Part shown: positions 6,508 through 13,951 of the stretch, one piece after another
Layout of the letters: each line of letters begins with the position of its first letter
Position numbering within the stretch: the first letter of the stretch is position 1
DNA from: Bacteroidota bacterium
GTDB lineage: Bacteria; Bacteroidota; Bacteroidia; Flavobacteriales; Weeksellaceae
Length of the DNA: 17,450 bases
Direction: 5' to 3'
NCBI GenBank assembly: GCA_023399595.1
Contig: JAEWOR010000020.1
Location: forward strand, 1 to 17,450
Notes under the pieces: model-generated
What the model was told of the DNA's origin: nothing
What the model saw: only the letters and a program-made list of their open reading frames with translations
Database searches by the model: none
Made by a program: the position numbers and the translations under genes

Positions 6508-7481
6508 TGGAGAAAATAAAAGTAGGAATTGTTGGAGGAACAGGCTTTACAGCGGGTGAACTCATACGAATATTATTGCATCATCCTCACGTGGAAATCA
6601 CTTTCATAACCAGTCAAAGCCTTCAAGGAGCTCTAATAAGTGAGGTTCATAAAGATTTAATTGGTGAAACCGATTTAAAATTTGAAGGAAATGCTCAACC
6701 TGTCGACGTTATTTTCCTTTGTTTGCCGCATGGTGAAAGCAAAGCTTGGCTCATTGAGAACAAAAAGCAAATTTCTGAAAATGTAAAAATCATTGATTTA
6801 GGAAATGATTTTAGAGTGGATGAAGTTTGGAAAGAAAAAATTTTCACTTACGGTCTGGCCGAGTTTCACAAAGAGGAAATTATGAAAGCTTCTCATGTTG
6901 CCAATCCAGGATGTTTTGCAACGGCCATTCAACTCGGATTGTTACCCATTTTGTCCAAGGAAGATGTTTCGGATGTTCATGCTGTCGGAATTACAGGTTC
7001 TACGGGGGCAGGAAAAGCTTTACATCAAACCACTAATTTCAATTGGAGAAATAACAACATTTCCCCTTACAAAACATTTATTCACCAGCATTTGGGAGAA
7101 ATTGAAAAAAGTATTTCTCAAGTTTCAAAACTTCCTACAAAAATTAATTTCGTTCCATGGAGAGGAGATTTTTCGAGAGGAATTTTTGTGACTTTAATGC
7201 TAAAAAGTAAGCAAACTCTTGCGGAACTTTATGAAGCTTATAAATATACTTATAAATATTCCAAGTTTGTATTTGTTTCTGAAACTCCCATCGATTTAAA
7301 ACAAGTCGTAAACACCAACAAAGCTTTGGTTTTCCTAGAAAAAGTGGATGATGATTTAGCAATTCACGTTGCCATCGATAATCTTTTGAAAGGCGCTTCC
7401 GGACAAGCTGTACAAAACATGAATTTAATGTTTGGCTTCGATGAAAAAGCTGGTCTCAACCTTAAATCCTCGGTCTTTTAG
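6507..7481 (+). CDS. argC: N-acyl-gamma-glutamyl-phosphate reductase
   Basis: This 324-residue NADPH-dependent reductase converts N-acylglutamyl phosphate to the semialdehyde. The Rossmann motif GIVGGTGFTAGEL is at residues 7-19. The catalytic cysteine is C136 in ANPGCFATAIQL. The substrate-binding and dimerisation part includes GITGSTGAGKA, a phosphate-site R (VPWRGDFSRG) and the typical ending DNLLKGASGQAVQNMNLMFG. The length fits the short type (about 310-350). The family's described substrate is the acetylated form, and the sequence does not exclude a succinylated one. It follows argG with a 1-bp overlap, then a 134-bp gap full of repeats separates it from argD. Confidence 0.94.
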   Translation: MEKIKVGIVGGTGFTAGELIRILLHHPHVEITFITSQSLQGALISEVHKDLIGETDLKFEGNAQPVDVIFLCLPHGESKAWLIENKKQISENVKIIDLGNDFRVDEVWKEKIFTYGLAEFHKEEIMKASHVANPGCFATAIQLGLLPILSKEDVSDVHAVGITGSTGAGKALHQTTNFNWRNNNISPYKTFIHQHLGEIEKSISQVSKLPTKINFVPWRGDFSRGIFVTLMLKSKQTLAELYEAYKYTYKYSKFVFVSETPIDLKQVVNTNKALVFLEKVDDDLAIHVAIDNLLKGASGQAVQNMNLMFGFDEKAGLNLKSSVF

Positions 7482-7490
7482 AATTTTAAA

Positions 7491-7522
7491 CGTTCAATTC
7501 CAATCAAAAGTCGTTCAATTCC
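7491..7522 (+). repeat. Direct repeat CGTTCAATTCC, two copies 21 bp apart
   Basis: The 11-mer CGTTCAATTCC occurs at 7491-7501 and 7512-7522, start to start 21 bp, in the gap between argC and argD. It is the left part of a composite repeat that continues with two hairpins. Confidence 0.7.
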
Positions 7523-7566
7523 CCTTCTTTTCAGAAGGGGTGGCAAAAATTCTTTGAATTTTTGCC
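7521..7566. repeat. Tandem perfect hairpins, probable dispersed flavobacterial repeat
   Basis: Two perfect inverted repeats lie side by side. CCCCTTCT (7521-7528) pairs with AGAAGGGG (7533-7540) around TTTC. GGCAAAAATTC (7542-7552) pairs with GAATTTTTGCC (7556-7566) around TTT. The arrangement resembles intergenic repeats I recall from flavobacterial genomes, but I cannot check copy number. Neither hairpin is followed by a T run, so they are not simple terminators, which fits their position inside an operon. Confidence 0.75.
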
Positions 7567-7574
7567 GGCGTAAT

Positions 7575-7609
7575 TAACATTTAACGCCTCATGTCTAACA
7601 TCTAAACCA
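7575..7609 (+). repeat. Degenerate heptad array before argD
   Basis: Five 7-bp units in phase, namely TAACATT, then TAACGCC, then TCATGTC, then TAACATC, then TAAACCA, fill the 35 bp ending 6 bp before the argD start codon. They resemble the unit TAACTTC found on the minus strand at 4456-4490. Confidence 0.55.
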
Positions 7610-7615
7610 AAAAAA

Positions 7616-8767
7616 ATGAAGTTATTCAACGTATATCCTTTATTACCCATCAATATTGTAAAAGCTCAAAACTGCCATGTTTGGGACGAAAAAGGAACTC
7701 AATATTTAGATTTTTATGGTGGTCACGCCGTAATTTCTGTAGGTCATTCACATCCTTATTATGTGGAAAAAATTAAAAATCAATTAGATAAAATTGGTTT
7801 TTATTCCAATTCAGTCATTAATAAATTGCAAGAAGAACTAGCTGAGAAACTAGGTAAAATTTCTGGTTATGAAGATTATGCCTTATTTTTATGCAATTCA
7901 GGAGCTGAAGCCAATGAAAACGCTCTGAAAACCGCTTCATTCGCTTCTGGTAAAAAGAAATTTATTACTTTTTCAGATTCTTTTCATGGGAGAACTTCTG
8001 CAGTTGTGGCAGCAACAGATGATAAGACCATCATTGCACCTGTCAACGAAACCGAGAATTTTATTTTTGTAGAATTCAATAACACTGAGGAGTTTATAAA
8101 GGTTTTCAATGAAAATAAAGAAGATTTAGCGGGAGTTATCGTGGAAGGAATTCAAGGAATTGGAGGAATAAATATCCCAACCGAAGAATTTTTCACCACT
8201 ATTGAAAAACTTTGTACTGAAAATTCGATTTATTTTATTTGTGACGAAATTCAGTCTGGTTACGGTCGTTCTGGAAAATTCTTCGCACACCAATATTTCA
8301 ACGTAAAACCCGATATCATTACCACAGCCAAAGGCATGGCAAATGGTTTTCCCATTGGTGGAGTTCTTATTTCTCCAAAAATTGAAGCCAAAGCTAAAAT
8401 GCTGGGAACTACTTTTGGAGGAAATCATTTGGCTTGTGGGGCAGCCATTGCAGTTTTAGATATTTTAGAAACCAATAATCTTATTCAGCAAACTTTTGAG
8501 AAAGGCTTGTATTTACAAGAAAAACTAGAAAATATCTCTGGAATTTCAGGCATCAGAATTAAAGGTTTATTAGCAGCAATAGATTTTGAAATTCCATCAT
8601 CTCAAGTTTCAAGAATCATTAGAGAAGACTTTAAAATATTAACAGGAAACGCTTCAAACTCTAATACAATGAGACTTCTTCCACCACTGACTATCAGTAA
8701 AGAAGAGATAGATGAGTTTGCAGAAGCATTGCAAAAATCTCTTAAAAAACTTTTGGTCCATAGCTAA
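7616..8767 (+). CDS. argD: N-acylornithine aminotransferase (class III, PLP-dependent)
   Basis: This 383-residue aminotransferase transfers an amino group from glutamate to the N-acylglutamate semialdehyde to give N-acylornithine. Class III features are clear: NSGAEANENALK (94-105) near the PLP phosphate site, SFHGRTSA (122-129), DEIQSGYGRSGKFFA (210-224) with D210 opposite the PLP nitrogen, and the Schiff-base lysine K239 in TTAKGMANGFPIGG. The length is near the usual 380-405 residues, with a compact N-terminus. Acetyl versus succinyl preference cannot be read from the sequence. It is separated from argC by repeats and from the carbamoyltransferase gene by 69 bp with another heptad array, so a weak internal promoter in either gap is possible, though I see no good match. 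Confidence 0.92.
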   Translation: MKLFNVYPLLPINIVKAQNCHVWDEKGTQYLDFYGGHAVISVGHSHPYYVEKIKNQLDKIGFYSNSVINKLQEELAEKLGKISGYEDYALFLCNSGAEANENALKTASFASGKKKFITFSDSFHGRTSAVVAATDDKTIIAPVNETENFIFVEFNNTEEFIKVFNENKEDLAGVIVEGIQGIGGINIPTEEFFTTIEKLCTENSIYFICDEIQSGYGRSGKFFAHQYFNVKPDIITTAKGMANGFPIGGVLISPKIEAKAKMLGTTFGGNHLACGAAIAVLDILETNNLIQQTFEKGLYLQEKLENISGISGIRIKGLLAAIDFEIPSSQVSRIIREDFKILTGNASNSNTMRLLPPLTISKEEIDEFAEALQKSLKKLLVHS

Positions 8768-8798
8768 TCATCTATTATTGGATATTGTTTCATGAATT

Positions 8799-8833
8799 CT
8801 GATTCCAATTTCTAACCTCTACTTTCTATTTTA
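8799..8833 (+). repeat. Degenerate heptad array before the carbamoyltransferase gene
   Basis: Five 7-bp units in phase, namely CTGATTC, then CAATTTC, then TAACCTC, then TACTTTC, then TATTTTA, end 3 bp before the start codon. Positions 6-7 of the unit are TC in four of the five copies, as in the unit TAACTTC. This is the most degenerate of the four arrays. Confidence 0.45.
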
Positions 8834-8836
8834 ATA

Positions 8837-9790
8837 ATGAAAAATTTCACATCAGTACACGATATAAAAGACTTAAAAAAAGCTATTGAAGAAGCTTTGG
8901 AACTTAAAAAAAACTTAAATGCTTATCCAGAATTAGGTAAAAACAAAACCCTAGGTTTGGTATTTCTCAATCCAAGTTTAAGAACCCGAATGAGCAGTCA
9001 AAAAGCAGGCGCAAATCTGGGAATGCAAATTCAAGTCATTAATGCAGGAAATGACGCTTGGACTTGGGAGTTTGAAGACGGCGCCGTAATGAATGGCAAC
9101 ACCACAGAACACATTAAAGATGCCGCAAAAGTTTTAAGTCAGTATTGTGACGTTATTGGTCTTCGTTGTTTTCCAGCCTTTAAAAATAAAGAAGAAGATT
9201 ACAGCGAGCATGTTTTGAATGATTTTATAAAATACGCTAGCGTTCCTGTTATTTCTTTAGAATCGGCTACGCGAAATCCTTTGCAGAGTTTTGCAGACCT
9301 TATTACCATTAAAGAAACCTGGGACAAACCTATAAAACCAAAAGTAGTTCTCACTTGGGCTCCACAAGTAAAAGCCCTTCCACAATCCGTTCCTAACTCA
9401 TTTGCGGAATGGATGAACGCTGCAGATGTTGATTTCTGTATTGCAAATCCTGAAGGTTATGATTTAAGTCCAGAATTTGTGGGAAATGCAAAAGTTTATC
9501 ACGATCAAGCTGAAGCTTTAAAAGACGCAGATTATATTTATGTAAAAAACTGGTCATCTTACGAAAAATACGGTTCAATGCCTGTTGTAGAAGAAAATTG
9601 GTTGTTAGGAGAAGATTTTTTAAAGGAAAATCCAAATGCTAAATTCATGCATTGTTTACCCGTTCGTAGAAATTTGGAAATGAGTGATGCGGTTTTAGAT
9701 TCAGATAATTCATTGGTTTATCAACAAGCTTTTAACAGAACGGTTTCCATGCAAGCCGTTTTGAAAACATTATTGGAAAATAAGGACTAA
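8837..9790 (+). CDS. N-acylornithine carbamoyltransferase, probably succinylornithine type
   Basis: This 317-residue transcarbamylase carbamoylates N-acylornithine to N-acylcitrulline. It has the carbamoyl-phosphate motif S-L-R-T-R (47-51) and HCLP (272-275). Resemblance to the Bacteroides fragilis succinylornithine enzyme, from memory, is strong: NPSLRTRMSSQKAG, ESATRNPLQSFADLITI (142-158), VLTWAP, LPQSVPNSFAEWMNA and NPEGYDL. The specificity position, Pro90 in that enzyme and Glu92 in Xanthomonas acetylornithine transcarbamylase, aligns with T90 here (N-T-T-E-H). Small residues at this site favour succinylornithine in published mutants, so I infer the succinyl type. Standard annotation might still call it argF or argF'. 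The stop shares one base with the argB start. Confidence 0.9.
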   Translation: MKNFTSVHDIKDLKKAIEEALELKKNLNAYPELGKNKTLGLVFLNPSLRTRMSSQKAGANLGMQIQVINAGNDAWTWEFEDGAVMNGNTTEHIKDAAKVLSQYCDVIGLRCFPAFKNKEEDYSEHVLNDFIKYASVPVISLESATRNPLQSFADLITIKETWDKPIKPKVVLTWAPQVKALPQSVPNSFAEWMNAADVDFCIANPEGYDLSPEFVGNAKVYHDQAEALKDADYIYVKNWSSYEKYGSMPVVEENWLLGEDFLKENPNAKFMHCLPVRRNLEMSDAVLDSDNSLVYQQAFNRTVSMQAVLKTLLENKD

Positions 9791-10581
9791 TGGAAGATTT
9801 ATTTATCATAAAAATTGGTGGCGATACTCTGAATAATGAATCTTCTTTAAAAAATTGCATTTCTGCCATTTCCGAAAGTGGTAAAAATGTAATCTTAGTG
9901 CATGGTGGCGGTAAAAAAGTAACAGAATTGGCCGATAAACTGGGAATTCAACAGCAAATGATTGAAGGTAGACGAATTACATCTCCCGAAACTATGAACA
10001 TTTGCACCATGGTGTATGCGGGTTTAATTAATAAAAATATTGTGGCTCAGTTTTCAAGTTTTAATAAAAAATCTATAGGAATAACGGGCGCTGACCTGAA
10101 CTGTATTATTTCCACCAAAAGACAACATCCTACTATTCAATTTGGTTGCGTGGGAGATGTAAAAGAAATTAAGGCGGAAGTTTTTAAAAATTTCATTCAA
10201 CAAGATGTAATTCCAGTATGCTGTTCCGTAACTTTAAGTACCGAAAATGAACTGTTGAACACCAATGCCGATACCATTGCTTCGGAAATTGCCAAAGAAA
10301 TGTCTCCATATTACAAAACACATCTTATTTATTGTTTTGAGAAAAATGGCGTATTAACAGATGTTTCGGATGAAAATTCTGTTTTAAAAAGCATTTCTCA
10401 AGCTGAATTCAATTCTATGAAAGAAAGCAAACAAATTGCAGATGGTATGATTCCGAAATTACAAACGGCATTTAAAGTTTTATTTCATGGCGGCAATGAA
10501 GTTCACATCATCAATGCTAAGTTTTTGAATGATTATTTCAAAGGTGAAAAACCTGGAACCCAAATTAATTTACACGAATGA
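9790..10581 (+). CDS. argB: N-acylglutamate kinase
   Basis: This 263-residue amino-acid kinase phosphorylates N-acylglutamate. Visible motifs are IIKIGGDTL with K8, HGGGKKVTEL (38-47), EGRRITSPETM (59-69) in the position of the usual G-L-R-V-T segment, and NTNADTIASEIAKE with the conserved Asn/Asp of the nucleotide site. DGMIPKLQTAF (near 218-228) carries the conserved lysine. The protein starts directly at the first kinase strand and lacks the N-terminal extension (helix) that arginine-inhibited enzymes use to form hexamers. By family knowledge it should therefore be a dimer without feedback inhibition by arginine. The start overlaps the previous gene by 1 bp, and the end overlaps the next by 4 bp (ATGA). 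Confidence 0.92.
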   Translation: MEDLFIIKIGGDTLNNESSLKNCISAISESGKNVILVHGGGKKVTELADKLGIQQQMIEGRRITSPETMNICTMVYAGLINKNIVAQFSSFNKKSIGITGADLNCIISTKRQHPTIQFGCVGDVKEIKAEVFKNFIQQDVIPVCCSVTLSTENELLNTNADTIASEIAKEMSPYYKTHLIYCFEKNGVLTDVSDENSVLKSISQAEFNSMKESKQIADGMIPKLQTAFKVLFHGGNEVHIINAKFLNDYFKGEKPGTQINLHE

Positions 10582-11633
10582 CCGAATTATCTCAAGAATC
10601 ATTAGAATTCTTAAAAAAACTCATCAAAACTCCTTCTTTTAGCAGAGAAGAAGATAAAACTGCGGAGATTATTACATCTTATTTTTCGGGTAAAAACATT
10701 CCTTTTCAAAGAAAGGGGAATAATATTTGGGCGAAAAATCTTCATTTTGACGAAAAATTACCTTGCATTTTGCTCAATTCTCATCATGACACCGTGAAAC
10801 CTAATAAACTCTATACTTTAGACCCTTTTGGAGCAGAAGAAAAAGAAGGGAAATTATTCGGTCTGGGAAGTAATGATGCAGGCGCTTCTTTGGTCGGACT
10901 CTGGGCAACTTTTATTCATTTTTACGCTAAAAAACTGAAGTATAACCTCATTTACGCTGCAACTGCAGAAGAAGAAATTTCTGGTGAAAACGGTATAAAA
11001 AGTATTCTTGAAGAACTCGGAGAAATCAATTTTGCTATTGTAGGCGAACCCACACAAATGAATTTAGCGGTGGCAGAAAAAGGCTTGGTGGTGCTGAATT
11101 GCAGAGCGAAAGGAATCGTTTCCCACGCTGCTCATGAAAATCTTAACAATTCCATTTATAATGCGATGGAAGATATTTTGAAAATTCAAAACTATGAGTT
11201 TGAAAAAATTTCTGAGGTTTTAGGAAAAACAAAAGCTACGGTAACTATTATCAATGCAGGTTCTCAGCATAATGTTGTTCCAGAATTTTGCGATTTCACA
11301 GTTGATATTCGCACCAACGAATTGTATTCAAATGCAGAAGTTGTAGATGTTTTTAGAAGTTTCCTTTCATCAGAAATTCAACCAAGATCTTTACGATTAA
11401 ACTCTTCAAGTATCGCTTTAAGTCACCCAATTGTAAAAGCTTGTGAATTAGAAAATTGCAGCCTTTATGGTTCACCAACGATTTCAGACCAAGCTTTAAT
11501 ACCTTTTGACTCTGTAAAAATTGGAATTGGAGATTCGCTACGCTCGCATACCGCTGATGAATTTATTTATATTGAAGAACTTGAAAAGGGAATTGAGAAA
11601 TACATTAAAATATTATCTCACCTTTTAAATTAA
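10578..11633 (+). CDS. argE: ArgE-like M20 deacylase (N-acylcitrulline/N-acylornithine)
   Basis: This 351-residue zinc peptidase of family M20 removes the acyl group. Metal and catalytic residues are visible: H69 and D71 in the H-H-D-T-V segment, bridging D100 in GSNDAGAS, the catalytic glutamate pair E131/E132 in TAEEE, E157 in VGEPTQ and H324 in SLRSHTADEFI. The dimerisation domain lies roughly at 168-275. Because carbamoylation precedes deacylation in this operon type, the natural substrate is probably N-acetyl- or N-succinyl-citrulline, not acylornithine. That is an inference from the neighbouring transcarbamylase. The start overlaps argB by 4 bp, so coupling is likely. A DapE-type activity is the alternative, but the context argues strongly for arginine. 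Confidence 0.88.
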   Translation: MTELSQESLEFLKKLIKTPSFSREEDKTAEIITSYFSGKNIPFQRKGNNIWAKNLHFDEKLPCILLNSHHDTVKPNKLYTLDPFGAEEKEGKLFGLGSNDAGASLVGLWATFIHFYAKKLKYNLIYAATAEEEISGENGIKSILEELGEINFAIVGEPTQMNLAVAEKGLVVLNCRAKGIVSHAAHENLNNSIYNAMEDILKIQNYEFEKISEVLGKTKATVTIINAGSQHNVVPEFCDFTVDIRTNELYSNAEVVDVFRSFLSSEIQPRSLRLNSSSIALSHPIVKACELENCSLYGSPTISDQALIPFDSVKIGIGDSLRSHTADEFIYIEELEKGIEKYIKILSHLLN

Positions 11634-11680
11634 TTGTAGAGGAATACTAATTATTCAATTTAAACCAAGAACTAACAAAA

Positions 11681-13015
11681 ATGGGAAATAATAAACTTTG
11701 GGCAAAAGACAATACCCAAAATAAAGATATAGCAGCATTAATAGAGCAATTCACCGTTGGAAACGACCGTGATTTTGATGTGCTTTTAGCGAAATACGAT
11801 ATTATGGGTAACAAAGCTCATGTTGCCATGCTCAATAAAATTGGATTTATCACAAATGAAGAAAATACCGCCATTCAAAAGGAATTGGATGAAATGTATG
11901 TTCTTGCAAAAGATAATTCTCTTCTCATAGAAGACGGAATTGAGGATATTCACAGTCAAATTGAGTTTAATTTAACACAAAAACTGGGCGATTCTGGAAA
12001 AAAAATCCATACAGGAAGATCTAGAAACGATCAAGTTTTATTGGATTTAAAGTTGTTTTTACGCACTGAAGTTTTAGAAATTGCACAACTCACGAAAGAT
12101 TTTTTCAATACTTTAATGCAATTATCAGAAAAATACAAAGATGTGCTGATGCCAGGTTACACGCATTATCAAATCGGGATGCCTTCCTCATTTGGATTGT
12201 GGTTTAGCGCATTTGCAGAATCGCTTTCGGATGATTTAGAATTATTGACTGCAGCATTAAACGTAGTTTCTAAAAATCCGCTTGGTTCTGGAGCAGGTTA
12301 TGGTTCTTCTTTTCCTTTAGATAGAGATTTTACGACCAAAGAATTAGGTTTAAAAGAGATGAATATCAATTCAATTTACGCTCAAATGACGCGCGGAAAA
12401 TCCGAAAAAATGGTTGGTGTAGCCATCTCTTCCATTGCAGCTACCATTTCTAAGCTTTCTAATGATATTTGTTTATTTTCTAATCAAAATTTTGACTTTT
12501 TTAGTTTTCCGACAGAAATCACCACTGGAAGCAGCATTATGCCCCACAAAAAAAACCCAGATGTATTTGAGTTGATTCGTGCAAAATCCTCTAGAATACA
12601 AGCTGTCCCGAATGAATTAACATTATTGATGAACAATCTTTTTACGGGATACAATCGCGATTATCAATTAACAAAGGAAATTATTTTCCCTGCAATAAAT
12701 GATGTAAAAGCATGCTTAGGAATACTTAATACCGTGTTATTGCATATCAAAATTTCAGAAAACATACTCGAAAACGAAAAATATAACTATCTTTTCACAG
12801 TCGAAAAGATTAATGAGCTTGTTTTGTCGGGTAAAAGTTTTAGAGATGCTTATCGGGAAGTAGGAAATTCCATTGAAGATAACACTTATCATTACGAAAG
12901 AAAAAATTTAAACCATACCCATAAAGGAAGTATTGGAAATCTTTGTTTAGACGAAATTAAAACGAAATTTAACCAAAAATTCCAAGTATTTAATGAAACC
13001 ATTAGACACGATTGA
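11681..13015 (+). CDS. argH: Argininosuccinate lyase
   Basis: This 444-residue fumarase/aspartase-superfamily enzyme splits argininosuccinate into arginine and fumarate, the last step of the pathway. The signature GSSIMPHKKNPD (283-294) with its catalytic serine is complete. Other conserved stretches are HTGRSRNDQV (110-119), MPGYTHYQ (157-164) with catalytic H162, and NPLGSGAGYGSSFPLDR (199-215). The C-terminal part is slightly shorter than in the longest homologues (about 460), which is normal for this clade. The gene starts 47 bp after argE, and its last 23 bp overlap the start of the Lrp/AsnC regulator in a different frame. Confidence 0.95.
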   Translation: MGNNKLWAKDNTQNKDIAALIEQFTVGNDRDFDVLLAKYDIMGNKAHVAMLNKIGFITNEENTAIQKELDEMYVLAKDNSLLIEDGIEDIHSQIEFNLTQKLGDSGKKIHTGRSRNDQVLLDLKLFLRTEVLEIAQLTKDFFNTLMQLSEKYKDVLMPGYTHYQIGMPSSFGLWFSAFAESLSDDLELLTAALNVVSKNPLGSGAGYGSSFPLDRDFTTKELGLKEMNINSIYAQMTRGKSEKMVGVAISSIAATISKLSNDICLFSNQNFDFFSFPTEITTGSSIMPHKKNPDVFELIRAKSSRIQAVPNELTLLMNNLFTGYNRDYQLTKEIIFPAINDVKACLGILNTVLLHIKISENILENEKYNYLFTVEKINELVLSGKSFRDAYREVGNSIEDNTYHYERKNLNHTHKGSIGNLCLDEIKTKFNQKFQVFNETIRHD

Positions 13016-13454
13016 TCATCATATACTCAATATTTTACAAGAAGATTCTATGATTTCTGTAAAAGATATTGCAGAAAAAATAGGTCTTTCTTTTACTCCA
13101 ACCTACGAGAGAATGAAATCCCTAAAACAAAAAGGCATCATTAAAAAATACGTAGCAATAGTAGATAGAGAATTATCAGGATATAACATTATGTCTTACT
13201 GCAATGTAGTTTTAAAGGAACAATCTTTAAAAAAACTACAAGAATTCGAACATAAAATCATGAATGAATCTCAAGTTTTAGAAGTGGTAAGCCTTTCCGG
13301 AACTTATGATTATATGCTAAAAATTGTTGCTAAAGACATTGCAGATTATAATAATTTTATGATTAAAGTATTAGCGAATATTCCCAACATCGGACAGTAT
13401 CACAGCAATATTGTTCTTTCCGTTATTAAAGAAGAAACAAAACTTACTTTCTAA
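12993..13454 (+). CDS. Lrp/AsnC family transcriptional regulator at the end of the arginine operon
   Basis: This 153-residue protein has the full Lrp/AsnC plan: an N-terminal winged helix (about 4-60) with L-D-T-I-D-H-H-I-L-N-I-L, ISVKDIAEKIGLSFTPTYER and GIIKKYVAIVD, then a ligand-binding RAM domain (about 65-145) with V-L-E-V-V-S-L-S-G-T-Y-DY-M-L-K-I. Such regulators are feast/famine proteins that bind an amino acid and form octamers. Its ATG overlaps the last 23 bp of argH, so it must be translated from the arginine mRNA. This makes local control of arginine synthesis plausible, but the ligand and targets are not visible in the sequence. The transcript ends in a hairpin that includes its final codons. 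Confidence 0.92.
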   Translation: MKPLDTIDHHILNILQEDSMISVKDIAEKIGLSFTPTYERMKSLKQKGIIKKYVAIVDRELSGYNIMSYCNVVLKEQSLKKLQEFEHKIMNESQVLEVVSLSGTYDYMLKIVAKDIADYNNFMIKVLANIPNIGQYHSNIVLSVIKEETKLTF

Positions 13455-13470
13455 AGTAAGTTTTGTTTTT
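13435..13470 (+). terminator. Terminator of the arginine operon, overlapping the regulator's stop codon
   Basis: A perfect 16-bp stem (13435-13450 with 13453-13468) is followed by T to 13470. The left arm encodes the last residues of the Lrp/AsnC protein and the stop codon TAA (13452-13454) sits at the loop. The gap to the convergent gene is only 57 bp. Confidence 0.88.
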
Positions 13471-13484
13471 ATATGAAAAAACAA

Positions 13485-13518
13485 CCCATCTTCACTTCTC
13501 ACTTTTTACTTCTACAGT
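13485..13518 (+). repeat. Degenerate heptad array at the 3' end of the nuclease-fold gene
   Basis: In-phase 7-bp units TCACTTC (13492-13498), TCACTTT (13499-13505) and TTACTTC (13506-13512) follow a weak copy at 13485-13491. They match TAACTTC at most positions. The array runs into the minus-strand gene and overlaps its stop codon (13512-13514). Confidence 0.6.
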
Positions 13519-13946
13519 TTTTCACTCAAAAATTGGTATTTTTCATCTTTATAAACAGCGAAGATATGCTGAATTCCATTGGTGAGAATAATTTTTTCGG
13601 CTCCAATTACAGAATTATAACGTGCGGTTTGTTCAAAAGTTTTTTCTGAAAGTTTAATGTGAGGAGCTTTACATTCCACCAAAATTTCGGGTTTTGTTTT
13701 ATTGGTCACCAATAAATCTATTCTTTTTGTAAGTCCATTTAATTCAATTTTTCTTTCAGCAATCAGTGCAGAGCTGGAATAGCCTTTATTTTGCAAAAAA
13801 TAATGAATCCAATGTTGCCTCACCCATTCTTCGGGAGTTAAGAGCAGCCATGTTTTTCGGGACAAATCATAAATAAAAAACTTATCTTTGTCTTTCCTGA
13901 ATTTAAAATCGAAATTGCTCGGAAAATTAAGCTTCGGAAGCTCCAT
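13512..13946 (-). CDS. HSDR_N-type PD-(D/E)XK nuclease-fold protein, stand-alone
   Basis: This 144-residue protein resembles the N-terminal nuclease domain of type I restriction subunit R (HSDR_N), without helicase or other domains. The PD-(D/E)XK core is visible: D77 in KRIDLLV, then E91 and K93 in EILVECKAP, followed by a helix with F-E-Q-T-A-R-YN. The N-terminal part (about 1-45) includes TPEEWVRQHWIHYFL, typical of this small family in Bacteroidota. No hsdM, hsdS or methylase is nearby, so it is not a restriction system. Its cellular role is unknown. It starts 5 bp from the start codon of holA on the opposite strand, and this pairing may be meaningful for DNA replication or repair. Confidence 0.82.
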   Translation of the reverse strand: MELPKLNFPSNFDFKFRKDKDKFFIYDLSRKTWLLLTPEEWVRQHWIHYFLQNKGYSSSALIAERKIELNGLTKRIDLLVTNKTKPEILVECKAPHIKLSEKTFEQTARYNSVIGAEKIILTNGIQHIFAVYKDEKYQFLSEKL

Positions 13947-13951
13947 TGGTT

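Noticed and set aside
7144..7362. Minus-strand frame inside argC and similar frames inside ada, argD, the carbamoyltransferase gene and holA
   Set aside because: They lie opposite well-recognised genes, have no family resemblance and are expected by chance in long genes.
13512..13946. Restriction-modification or defence system
   Set aside because: Only a lone HSDR_N-type domain is present, without helicase, methylase or specificity subunit, and it sits beside core replication and biosynthesis genes.
13946..13951. TTG at 13946 as the start of holA
   Set aside because: ATG at 13952 is only two codons downstream, gives the expected N-terminus and avoids overlap with the divergent start codon.
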